DNA from: Pedobacter chinensis
GTDB taxonomy: Bacteria; Bacteroidota; Bacteroidia; Sphingobacteriales; Sphingobacteriaceae
NCBI RefSeq assembly: GCF_003339865.1
Contig: NZ_QPKV01000003.1
Span: 372,001 to 436,000, forward strand
Direction of reading: 5' to 3'
DNA length: 64,000 bases
Below, one piece after another: positions 1-7,177 of this stretch (its first letter is position 1; each line of letters opens with the position of its first letter). The notes under the pieces are model-generated. The model saw nothing but the letters and a program-made list of their open reading frames with translations, was not told where the DNA came from and searched no databases. A program made the translations under genes and the position numbers.

Positions 1-1449
1 ATTTCTGAAACAGAATTCGTTTCCTTATCATCAGTTAATGGTTCAAGTCTCGATTTGCAAATGGACGCTATTATTGACATGCGAAGCCTGATTTTGAAGG
101 GCTATAGCATGCGTACCAAACCCTATGCTCCGCCACCAAAAACCTTTGAGTTTAAAAGTTTGCAAAGCCTACCCGATACATTGAGGTATTTGGTTTACGA
201 TCCCCGTAATGCTAAACCGCTTACCGTTAGTGTCCCTAAAATTTCTGATGATTTAGAAAAGAAATTTAAACGTGAAGATGAAATCGCAAAGAAAAAACTG
301 GAGCTAAAAATTGCCGCATTGGGTAAAGATACTTTTTCATACACAAGGCTGAGTTTAGTTGAAGATGTATCGAAAGAGCTGGAAGAAGCAAATGTTCCAA
401 TCTACAAGCGGATAAACTTCGAAGCCCTCGGTAATATTTTAAAGACCGAATTATTAACGCATAACATTACTCAAAAACCTTCTTATAAAGTTTCTCTGGC
501 AAAAAAAGATTCTACATTGTTTATAGAAGCATCGAACTCTAAAAAAGAATTCTTACCGGAAAACACTTATAAAACACCGCTTTTCGGGAATGACTTATTT
601 CGCGATCCGGGAACTTTGATCGTTACTTTTCCAAACAAAAACTCTGCAATACTTTCCAATTTAAGCTTTACCCTGGCCTCATCAATTGGCTTACTATTGG
701 TTTTGGTTTTCATTTTCTCTTACACACTTTATGCCATTTTAAAGCAGAAGAAAATATCGGAGATGAAAACGGATTTCATCAACAATATGACACATGAATT
801 TAAAACCCCGGTAGCTACGATTATGATTGCCAGCGAGGCCCTGAAAGATCCGGAAGTGACAGAAGACAAAAACAGGCTAAAACGTTTAGCAAATATTATT
901 TATGATGAAAATGTTCGCCTGGGTAGCCATATCGAACGAGTTTTAAGCATAGCCCGTTTAGAAAAGGGCGAACTTAAAATGGAAAATACAGCAGTTGAGA
1001 TGAATGATCTTATTGTGATCGTTCTGGATAGCATGAGCCTTCAGCTCCAAAAAAGGAATGCGGTTTTACATGTCAATACCAATGCAGAGAAAGCGACAGT
1101 TTTTGGAGATGAACTTCATCTTTCAAATGTACTTTACAACCTGATTGATAATGCGAATAAATACAGTACAAATGTTCCCGAGATTACCATTTCAACAAGA
1201 AATACGAATAAGAATCTGATCATTGAAATTTCTGATAAGGGGATAGGAATGACCAGAGAACAATCGAAACGGATTTTCGATCAGTTTTACAGGGTGCCAA
1301 CGGGTAATTTACATGATGTTAAAGGTTTCGGACTTGGGTTGAATTATGTTCAGGATATTATAAAACAAATTAACGGTAATATTAAAGTGATCAGCGAAAA
1401 AGATAAAGGAACAACATTCGAAATAACGTTACCTTTATACGAAGGCTAA
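1..1449 (+). CDS. Sensor histidine kinase, 5' end cut by window edge
   Basis: The frame is open from base 1, so the true start lies outside the window and about 482 residues are visible. It is a membrane sensor kinase of a two-component system. Seen: a periplasmic-type segment with charged helices, one transmembrane segment (bases about 650-740), then a HisKA domain whose H-box reads NNMTHEFKTP, an N-box (NLIDNANKYS), a G1 box (DKGIGM) and a G2 box (GFGLGLNY) of the HATPase domain. The missing N-terminus should carry the first transmembrane helix. The response regulator gene follows 160 bp downstream on the same strand and is the likely partner. The sensed signal cannot be read from the sequence. 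An internal TTG or ATG at 55-61 is possible as a start but would remove the first membrane anchor. Confidence 0.93.
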   Translation: MSETEFVSLSSVNGSSLDLQMDAIIDMRSLILKGYSMRTKPYAPPPKTFEFKSLQSLPDTLRYLVYDPRNAKPLTVSVPKISDDLEKKFKREDEIAKKKLELKIAALGKDTFSYTRLSLVEDVSKELEEANVPIYKRINFEALGNILKTELLTHNITQKPSYKVSLAKKDSTLFIEASNSKKEFLPENTYKTPLFGNDLFRDPGTLIVTFPNKNSAILSNLSFTLASSIGLLLVLVFIFSYTLYAILKQKKISEMKTDFINNMTHEFKTPVATIMIASEALKDPEVTEDKNRLKRLANIIYDENVRLGSHIERVLSIARLEKGELKMENTAVEMNDLIVIVLDSMSLQLQKRNAVLHVNTNAEKATVFGDELHLSNVLYNLIDNANKYSTNVPEITISTRNTNKNLIIEISDKGIGMTREQSKRIFDQFYRVPTGNLHDVKGFGLGLNYVQDIIKQINGNIKVISEKDKGTTFEITLPLYEG

Positions 1450-1497
1450 CCATCGGCACAAAAGCTTTATTTGTCGATACATGATGTTGTTGTAATT

Positions 1498-1505
1498 TAA
1501 CTTTG
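1498..1505 (+). promoter_or_regulatory. Possible -7 promoter element for the response regulator
   Basis: TAACTTTG fits the Bacteroidota -7 consensus TAnnTTTG exactly. No -33 TTTG was found at 18-20 bp (the nearest, 1470-1473, is 24 bp away), so this is a weak call. It would give the regulator a transcript of its own in addition to read-through from the kinase. Confidence 0.35.
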
Positions 1506-1609
1506 TTTAATATCGTGGTAAATTTATCACAAGTAATTAAACCGTTATGCATTCTCACAATCAAACATTTACAATAGGCAATATTTCCTATGTGAACAAA
1601 ATAAAAAAA

Positions 1610-2305
1610 ATGAAAAAAATACTTCTGGTAGAGGACGATCCAAATTTAGGTTTATTACTGCAGGATTATTTGCAATTAAAAGGCAAATTCGATGTGGTTC
1701 TTTGTACAGACGGAGAGGAAGGTTTGCGCGCTTTCAATAAGCAGAGCTTCGATCTCTGTATTTTGGATGTGATGATGCCTAAAAAGGATGGGTTTACTTT
1801 AGGGAAGGATATTCGCAAAATAAATGCTCAGGTGCCTATTATTTTTGCCACCGCGAAAACGATGCTGGAAGATAAATCTGCAGCATATGATTTGGGCGGT
1901 GATGATTATATCACTAAACCTTTCCGGATTGAAGAGTTGTTATTACGCATCAATGCCATGTTTAAACGCGTTTCAAACAAGATTGAAGGTGCTGAAGAGG
2001 CTGCTGAAACTCAATTTACCATTGGTGATTATACTTTTGATTACACTACTCAGATTATTACAAATGGCGATCAGCAACAAAAACTTTCCACTAAAGAAGC
2101 TGAATTGCTTCGTTTATTATGTTTGAAGAAAAACACGGTGCTGACCAGGGAAGAAGCGCTGTTGAGTATCTGGCATGATGACAACTATTTCAACGGCCGA
2201 AGCATGGATGTTTTTTTAAGTAAGCTTAGAAAATACCTTAAAGGCGACCCAAAAGTAGAAATTATTAACGTTCACGGTAAAGGTTATAAGTTATTGGTTA
2301 GCTAG
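1610..2305 (+). CDS. OmpR-family response regulator
   Basis: A 231-aa DNA-binding response regulator, presumably phosphorylated by the kinase encoded just upstream. The receiver domain (residues about 1-120) starts KKILLVEDD and has the phospho-acceptor Asp in LDVMMPKKDG and the conserved Lys in DYITKPF. The C-terminal half (about 140-231) is a winged-helix Trans_reg_C domain ending in the wing motif HGKGYKLL. An in-frame ATG at 1547 would add 21 residues unlike any receiver domain, and the ATG at 1610 follows an A-rich stretch and places the domain at its usual position, so 1610 is preferred. The regulon is unknown. Confidence 0.95.
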   Translation: MKKILLVEDDPNLGLLLQDYLQLKGKFDVVLCTDGEEGLRAFNKQSFDLCILDVMMPKKDGFTLGKDIRKINAQVPIIFATAKTMLEDKSAAYDLGGDDYITKPFRIEELLLRINAMFKRVSNKIEGAEEAAETQFTIGDYTFDYTTQIITNGDQQQKLSTKEAELLRLLCLKKNTVLTREEALLSIWHDDNYFNGRSMDVFLSKLRKYLKGDPKVEIINVHGKGYKLLVS

Positions 2306-3081
2306 TAGAAGGGTTGTTTTGGTTTGTTGAAATATTGGAAAGTTGAAATGTCTATCAGCAATAACAATGAACACGAGGTGATCAGGCATAATGCTTAAAA
2401 CGCCATATATGAATGGTCGTCATCCTGAACTTGTTTCAGGACCTTGATGGCATGAACGCATCTCAGGAAAGATGCTGAAACGGGTTCAGCATGACGTGTT
2501 GGCTTGGCGAGGCGTTTAAAACACTATATATGAACGGTCGTCATCCTGAACTTGTTTCAGTACCTTGATGGCATAAACGCATCTCAGGAAAGATGCTGAA
2601 ACGGGTTCAGCATGATATGTTGGCTTGGCCGAACGCTTAACACCCCCTACATGAACGGCCGTCATCCTGAACTTGTTTCAGGACCCTAATGGCATGAACG
2701 CATCGCAGGAAAGATGCTGAAATGGGTCAGCATAACGTGTTGGCCAAACTGAACACTTAACACACCCTATATGAACGGTCGTCATCCTGAACTTGTTTCA
2801 GTACCTTGATGGCATGAACGCATCGCAGGAAAGATGCTGAAACGGGTTCAGCATAACGTGTTGGCCAAACTGAACGCTTAACAAACCCTATATGAACGGT
2901 CGTCATCCTGAACTTGTTTCAGGACCTTAATGACATGAACGCATAGCAGGAAAGATGCTGAAACGGGTTCAGCATGACGTGTTGGCCAGGCCGAACGCTT
3001 AACATCCCCTACATGAACGGTCGTCATCCTGAACTTGTTTCAGTACCTTAATGGCATGAACGCATCTCAGGAAAGATGCTG

Positions 3082-3090
3082 AAACGGGTT
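3082..3090. repeat. Left 9-bp target-site duplication
   Basis: AAACGGGTT directly before the left inverted repeat of the mobile element. It is identical to the right copy at 3382-3390 and occurs only once in the uninterrupted repeat units. Confidence 0.85.
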
Positions 3091-3381
3091 CACTGTTGTC
3101 CGGTTAAAGTCTATGCTAGCCATAAAACCTTTCAAATTAAGCTAAAAACGTTGTTTTTATAGCAATTTAAATGATAAGCCCATTGTTTTTCAGTTTTAAA
3201 AATACTTATCCAAATCCGGCTGTCCGGTAAAAAACTATTCATTTGTTAAAGTTCTAATCATTTAAACTGTTTATAGCTTCAATATCCAGCGAAATATATT
3301 TTCAACAGACAAATATTACAGCCATTTGTCATTAGGCTGTCCGGTAAAAAATTAATTCAAAATTTTTACCGGACAACAGTG
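3091..3381. mobile_element. 291-bp MITE-like non-autonomous insertion element
   Basis: Seen directly: perfect 14-bp terminal inverted repeats, CACTGTTGTCCGGT at 3091-3104 and ACCGGACAACAGTG at 3368-3381. The host repeat is interrupted precisely, with a 9-bp target duplication AAACGGGTT at 3082-3090 and 3382-3390. A 17-bp direct repeat GGCTGTCCGGTAAAAAA occurs inside at 3218 and 3335. The element has no open reading frame that could be a transposase, so it would need one supplied in trans by a full-length relative elsewhere. The transposase family is not assigned; 9-bp duplications occur in several IS families. Confidence 0.85.
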
Positions 3382-3390
3382 AAACGGGTT
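3382..3390. repeat. Right 9-bp target-site duplication
   Basis: AAACGGGTT directly after the right inverted repeat. Removing 3091-3390 restores a normal repeat unit. Confidence 0.85.
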
Positions 3391-3464
3391 CAGCATGACG
3401 TGTTGGCTTGGCGGAGCGCTTAACGGACCATACATGAACTGCCGTCATCGTGAATTTCAATCCC

Positions 3465-4313
3465 TTAAATGTATAAACGCTCCTGAATCGCAGGGATAAT
3501 ATTTCTTTCCTGCGCAAGTGTAAATAGCGTATCTATGGCTTTACGGCCTTCCTCGCCTAAATTAACACTATACTTATTTACATACAATTCAATGTGTTTA
3601 TACATCACTGCTTCATCCATGGCTTGTGCATGCTCACGAATAAAATCGATTCCCGATTCAGGGTGAGCGAATGCAAATTCAACAGATTGACGAATTAACC
3701 TGTTGACTTTCAGCTGAACTTCACGATCTAATTTTCTGTTGATCACGATTCCGCCTAAAGGAATGGCACAACCTGTTAATTTCTCCCAATAATCACCCAG
3801 GTCTACAATTTTGATTAAGTCTTTGTCCTGATAGGTAAACCTGTTTTCATGAATGATCAAGCCTAAATCAATTTTATCATCAAGCAAAGCCGATTCGATT
3901 TCTGAAAAAACCATTTCCTGCTTGTTTTGTAAAGTTGGATAAGCAATGCTGAGTAAAAAGTTGGCAGTTGTGTATTTTCCGGGAATCCCAACCCTAAGAT
4001 CAGTCTTTCCCGATTTCAGTAATCCGGCAAGGGTTTCCGGAGTGTATTTATGGCTAATTAAAAGCGGGCCAACACCAAAACCCAAAGCACTTCCTGCATC
4101 CAATAAAGCATATTGGCTTGCAACATAAGCAAATGCATGAAAACTCAGCTTGGTAATATCCAGTTGCCCTTTTAAAGCTTTTTGATTGAGCGTTTCCACA
4201 TCATCGTAAATAACCTCAAATTCCAGGCCCTCAGTGTCTATTTTGTGGTGAATCAGCGCATCAAAAATAAATGTATCGTTAGGGCAGGGTGAAAAACCAA
4301 GTGTAAGCTTCAT
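3465..4313 (-). CDS. mqnD: 1,4-dihydroxy-6-naphthoate synthase
   Basis: MqnD acts in the futalosine route to menaquinone, converting cyclic dehypoxanthinyl futalosine to 1,4-dihydroxy-6-naphthoate in the cytosol. The 282-aa length fits the family, which has a periplasmic-binding-protein-like fold. Recognised from the N-terminal LTLGFSPCPNDTFIF signature, the TKLSFHAFAY segment and the LGLIIHENRFTY segment that carries the catalytic His. It lies 40 bp downstream of mqnB on the same strand, a likely two-gene unit. Its stop codon abuts the degenerate last unit of the palindromic repeat array, which may supply the 3' hairpin. Other mqn genes are not in the window. Confidence 0.93.
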   Translation of the reverse strand: MKLTLGFSPCPNDTFIFDALIHHKIDTEGLEFEVIYDDVETLNQKALKGQLDITKLSFHAFAYVASQYALLDAGSALGFGVGPLLISHKYTPETLAGLLKSGKTDLRVGIPGKYTTANFLLSIAYPTLQNKQEMVFSEIESALLDDKIDLGLIIHENRFTYQDKDLIKIVDLGDYWEKLTGCAIPLGGIVINRKLDREVQLKVNRLIRQSVEFAFAHPESGIDFIREHAQAMDEAVMYKHIELYVNKYSVNLGEEGRKAIDTLFTLAQERNIIPAIQERLYI

Positions 4314-4353
4314 GAATCAAAATTAACTACTGTATTAAACTACTTCGTCATAA

Positions 4354-4980
4354 TCAGTTCATTTCTGAGATAAAAGCAATCGCCCAGTCGTTCAGATTTT
4401 TGATGGCTAAACCCAGTTTCCAGTTTTCCTTGTTTCTGGGTTCAACGTAATTAGAAACACTACGAATTTGCAAACAATCTATATTTTGTTGTTTGCAGGC
4501 AAAAAATACAGCGGCGCCCTCCATACTTTCGGTAGTTGGATTTAACCTTTTCTTTAAATTATTGATGCTTTTCTCACTTCCCGTAACACAATTTACGGTT
4601 ATACCGGTAACGGCAGGTAAATTAACAGTCCTTTTGTTTTTTGGCTTAAAACGATTTTCCCCAAATCCTAAATCGGTTATGGTTAAAAATTCATCTCCAT
4701 TTTCGGCACCTAATTCGGCAAAAATATCTTCATTAATATTTAATAAGCTGCCTAACTCAATCTTTCTGTTAAAACAACCTGCAATACCCAGGTTTACCAC
4801 CAGGTTATATTTATTCGGAGACAGGTGTTGCCCGAGTGAAAAAGCCGTAGCAACCATACCCACGCCGGTAATCAGCAAGTCGAAGTTTTTACTTTCAATA
4901 AAATCGCCTTCAGGTAAATTAAAATGCTGGTAAAAGAATGTAACCTCAGCCTTGGTAGCTGCAACCACTAAAGTTTTCAT
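4354..4980 (-). CDS. mqnB: Futalosine hydrolase
   Basis: A 208-aa nucleoside phosphorylase-superfamily protein. MqnB releases hypoxanthine from futalosine to give dehypoxanthinyl futalosine. Seen: the N-terminal strand TLVVAATKAE, the GVGMVATAFSLG loop, the NLGIAGCF motif and the C-terminal SMEGAAVFFAC motif that contacts the ribose, all typical of this superfamily. MTA/SAH nucleosidase is the alternative, but the short length and position directly before mqnD favour futalosine hydrolase. It diverges from the pterin gene at 5084, with about 100 bp between them. Confidence 0.9.
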   Translation of the reverse strand: MKTLVVAATKAEVTFFYQHFNLPEGDFIESKNFDLLITGVGMVATAFSLGQHLSPNKYNLVVNLGIAGCFNRKIELGSLLNINEDIFAELGAENGDEFLTITDLGFGENRFKPKNKRTVNLPAVTGITVNCVTGSEKSINNLKKRLNPTTESMEGAAVFFACKQQNIDCLQIRSVSNYVEPRNKENWKLGLAIKNLNDWAIAFISEMN

Positions 4981-5020
4981 AAGGTAAATTTAGCGGATTC
5001 TTTTGATTAAACTTTGGTTT

Positions 5021-5052
5021 CTTTAAGCTTTGGTGTTTAGGCTTTAAGCTTT
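5021..5052. repeat. Two 11-bp direct repeats in the mqnB/pterin intergenic region
   Basis: CTTTAAGCTTT occurs at 5021-5031 and 5042-5052, 21 bp apart (about two helical turns). They lie upstream of the -7 box of the pterin operon and overlap its proposed -33 region. They could be a tandem regulator site or a chance AT-rich duplication. Confidence 0.4.
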
Positions 5053-5065
5053 ATCAGTATATTTG
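5036..5065 (+). promoter_or_regulatory. Candidate promoter of the PTPS-folE unit
   Basis: TATATTTG at 5058-5065 matches the -7 consensus TAnnTTTG exactly. TTTA at 5036-5039 is a one-mismatch -33 element at 18-bp spacing. Transcription would begin near 5072, 12 bp before the ATG at 5084. Confidence 0.45.
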
Positions 5066-5083
5066 AGCTTTTATTTTGTAGTA

Positions 5084-5494
5084 ATGATTTATATAACGAG
5101 AAAAGCATCATTTAATGCAGCGCATAAGCTGGCCCGAACCGATTGGGATGATGATAAAAATACGGAGGTTTATGGCAAATGCGCTAATCCGAACTGGCAT
5201 GGTCATAACTATTGGTTATATGTTACTGTTAAAGGCGAAGTAAATCCGGAAACTGGTTTTCTTGTTGATTTGAAATGGCTTAAAGACGTAATGAACACCT
5301 ACGTGGTTGATAAGGTGGATCATAAAAACTTAAATCTTGATGTCGATTTTATGAAAGGAAAATTGGCCTCAACAGAAAATCTGGCCATAGAGATATGGAA
5401 ACAGCTGGAAACTCCAATTGCTGAAAATGGTGCGGTTTTACATTGTGTTAAAATCTATGAAACCGAAAATAACTATGTTGAATACTTTGGTTAA
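5084..5494 (+). CDS. 6-pyruvoyltetrahydropterin/6-carboxytetrahydropterin synthase family protein
   Basis: A 136-aa pterin synthase. The family turns dihydroneopterin triphosphate, the FolE product, into 6-carboxytetrahydropterin (QueD, queuosine route) or 6-pyruvoyltetrahydropterin (biopterin route). Zinc ligands are H14 and the HGH pair H39/H41; the catalytic Cys is C33. The motif is CANPNWHGH (C-x5-HGH), as in animal-type PTPS, whereas E. coli QueD has C-x3-HGH. The family triad also shows in VDHKNLN and ENLAIEIW. A TTG at 5063 would add seven residues; the ATG at 5084 starts directly with the conserved first strand and is preferred. folE follows 12 bp downstream, so both pterin steps are co-transcribed. 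Confidence 0.9.
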   Translation: MIYITRKASFNAAHKLARTDWDDDKNTEVYGKCANPNWHGHNYWLYVTVKGEVNPETGFLVDLKWLKDVMNTYVVDKVDHKNLNLDVDFMKGKLASTENLAIEIWKQLETPIAENGAVLHCVKIYETENNYVEYFG

Positions 5495-5506
5495 AACCCT
5501 ATATTA

Positions 5507-6142
5507 ATGAGCATTAAAGACGTATTAAAAGGTGAGTCGATTGATGGATATGTAAAGATAGATCGATATAATGATGAAAAAATTGATGCAGTAGCTACGC
5601 ATTACAAAGATATTCTTGGCCATTTGGGCGAAAACCCTGAACGCGAAGGTTTATTAAAAACGCCAGAACGCGTGGCAAAAGCACTTCAGTATTTAACACA
5701 TGGTTATGATTTGAAACCGGATGAAATTTTAAAATCGGCCATGTTTGAGGAAGATTACAGCCAAATGGTTGTGGTTAAGGATATTGAAGTGTATTCAATG
5801 TGTGAACACCACATGTTGCCGTTTTTTGGTAAAGCGCATATTGCTTATATTCCAAATGGTCATATTGTGGGTTTAAGTAAAATTCCCCGAGTGGTTGATG
5901 CTTTTGCCCGCCGTTTACAGGTGCAGGAACGTTTAACTAACGAAATCAGAGATTGCATTCAAAATACTTTAAGCCCAATGGGTGTTGCAGTAGTAATGGA
6001 ATGCAAGCACTTGTGCATGGCCATGCGTGGTGTGCAAAAACAAAATTCAGTTACCACTACATCGGCATTTACCGGAACTTTTTTAAGCAACGATAAAACA
6101 AGAGCCGAATTTTTAAGATTAATTACGGCAAGTTTAGACTAA
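5507..6142 (+). CDS. folE: GTP cyclohydrolase I
   Basis: FolE converts GTP to 7,8-dihydroneopterin triphosphate, the first step to folate, queuosine and biopterin-type cofactors. The length of 211 aa is normal. Zinc ligands are visible as C99 and H102 ([12 protein letters not shown]) and C170 ([12 protein letters not shown]); the [17 protein letters not shown] helix is diagnostic. It sits 12 bp behind the pterin synthase and clearly belongs to the same transcript, feeding it with substrate. Confidence 0.97.
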   Translation: MSIKDVLKGESIDGYVKIDRYNDEKIDAVATHYKDILGHLGENPEREGLLKTPERVAKALQYLTHGYDLKPDEILKSAMFEEDYSQMVVVKDIEVYSMCEHHMLPFFGKAHIAYIPNGHIVGLSKIPRVVDAFARRLQVQERLTNEIRDCIQNTLSPMGVAVVMECKHLCMAMRGVQKQNSVTTTSAFTGTFLSNDKTRAEFLRLITASLD

Positions 6143-6205
6143 ATAGTTCAAGATTAGTCGCTTAAAAACGCTAATCGGCAACACGATACGCCAAACTAAA
6201 TTATA

Positions 6206-7087
6206 ATGAGAGCATATATTTTTCCTGGACAAGGAGCACAATTTGTAGGCATGGGCAAGGATCTTTATGAGAACCCCAAAGCCGCAGAATTATTCGAAAA
6301 AGCAAATGAAATTATTGGGTTCCGCATTAGCGATATTATGTTTAGCGGAACAGATGAAGAACTTAAGCAAACCAATGTAACTCAACCGGCAATTTTTCTG
6401 CATTCAGTTATTTTGGCTAAAGTTTTGGGTGATGATTTCAAGCCTGATATGGTTGCTGGTCACTCTTTAGGTGAATTTTCATCGTTGGTGGCTGCTAATG
6501 CCTTAAGTTTTGAAGATGGTTTAAAATTGGTTATTGCCCGTGCAAATGCGATGCAAAAGGCCTGCGAAGCACAACCGTCAACCATGGCTGCTATTTTAGG
6601 TTTGGCTGATGATCTGGTGGAGAAAATCTGTGCAGAGGTTGATGCGGTAGTTGTTCCGGCAAATTATAACTGCCCGGGTCAATTGGTGATTTCCGGAAGT
6701 ATTGAAGGGGTTGACTTAGCTTGTGCGAAACTAACTGAAGCAGGTGCAAAAAGAGCTTTAAAATTAAATGTTGGAGGAGCTTTTCACTCACCTTTAATGG
6801 AACCAGCGAAAATTGAATTGCAGGCAGCAATTGAAGCAACAGCTATTTCTGCTCCTGTTTGCCCTGTTTATCAAAACGTTGATGCCAAGCCTTATACAGA
6901 TCCGGCTCAAATAAAAGAGAATTTGATCAAACAATTAACAGGTGCCGTACGTTGGACACAAACCGTAGAAAACATGCTTGCAGATGGAGCGACGGAATTT
7001 GTTGAAGTGGGACCAGGTAATGTTTTGCAAGGCCTGGTTAAAAAGGTAAGTCGCGAGGTACAAACAAGCAGCGCTACTGTTGCTTAA
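6206..7087 (+). CDS. fabD: Malonyl-CoA:ACP transacylase
   Basis: FabD transfers malonate from CoA to acyl carrier protein in type II fatty-acid synthesis. Its 293 aa match the family. Seen: the N-terminal FPGQGAQ oxyanion motif, the nucleophile elbow GHSLGEF with S87, the AFHSPLM motif with the catalytic His near residue 196, and the C-terminal VEVGPGNVL loop. It lies 63 bp after folE; whether it is co-transcribed is uncertain. A strong terminator follows at 7114, so it ends its transcript. Confidence 0.96.
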   Translation: MRAYIFPGQGAQFVGMGKDLYENPKAAELFEKANEIIGFRISDIMFSGTDEELKQTNVTQPAIFLHSVILAKVLGDDFKPDMVAGHSLGEFSSLVAANALSFEDGLKLVIARANAMQKACEAQPSTMAAILGLADDLVEKICAEVDAVVVPANYNCPGQLVISGSIEGVDLACAKLTEAGAKRALKLNVGGAFHSPLMEPAKIELQAAIEATAISAPVCPVYQNVDAKPYTDPAQIKENLIKQLTGAVRWTQTVENMLADGATEFVEVGPGNVLQGLVKKVSREVQTSSATVA

Positions 7088-7113
7088 CCAATGATCTTCA
7101 TAAAATAATTTCG

Positions 7114-7148
7114 ACGCCATAAACAAACCGTTTATGGCGTTGTTTTTT
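7114..7148 (+). terminator. Rho-independent terminator after fabD
   Basis: Perfect 11-bp stem ACGCCATAAAC (7114-7124) / GTTTATGGCGT (7130-7140) with a 5-nt loop, followed by TGTTTTTT. It separates fabD from the kinase gene that begins at 7178. Confidence 0.85.
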
Positions 7149-7177
7149 ATCAATATTTAATATCTTTATCAAAATCG

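Larger units (their letters stand above)
2418..3458. repeat. Array of 121-bp palindromic repeats (REP-like), 7 units
   Basis: This 1.16-kb gap between convergent genes holds no credible gene. Units begin CGTCATCCTGAACTTGTTTCAG at 2418, 2539, 2660, 2780, 2901 and 3022, a period of 120-121 bp. Each ends about 77-79 bp later with CTGAAACGGGTTCAGCATGACG, nearly the reverse complement of its start, so each can form a long hairpin. Units are joined by a conserved linker (TGTTGGC...ACATGAACGGT). The sixth is interrupted by a 291-bp insertion and resumes at 3382. A degenerate seventh begins at 3443 and runs into the 3' end of mqnD. The motif resembles the dispersed extragenic palindromes common in Bacteroidota. 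Bases 2306-2417 hold nothing recognisable. Confidence 0.9.

Noticed and set aside
2418..3458. CRISPR-like array of regularly spaced repeats
   Set aside because: The whole 121-bp unit is conserved, including the linker; there are no unique spacers of 30-40 bp and no cas genes.
3332..3517. Small minus-strand gene over the right end of the MITE and mqnD
   Set aside because: It spans the insertion border, a repeat unit and the 3' end of mqnD, and shows no protein-like features.
4493..4933. 146-aa plus-strand frame
   Set aside because: It is antisense to mqnB, which is a well-supported enzyme; codon use is that of a shadow frame.
5084..5494. PreQ1 riboswitch in front of the pterin gene
   Set aside because: The predicted leader is only about 12 nt, too short for an aptamer.
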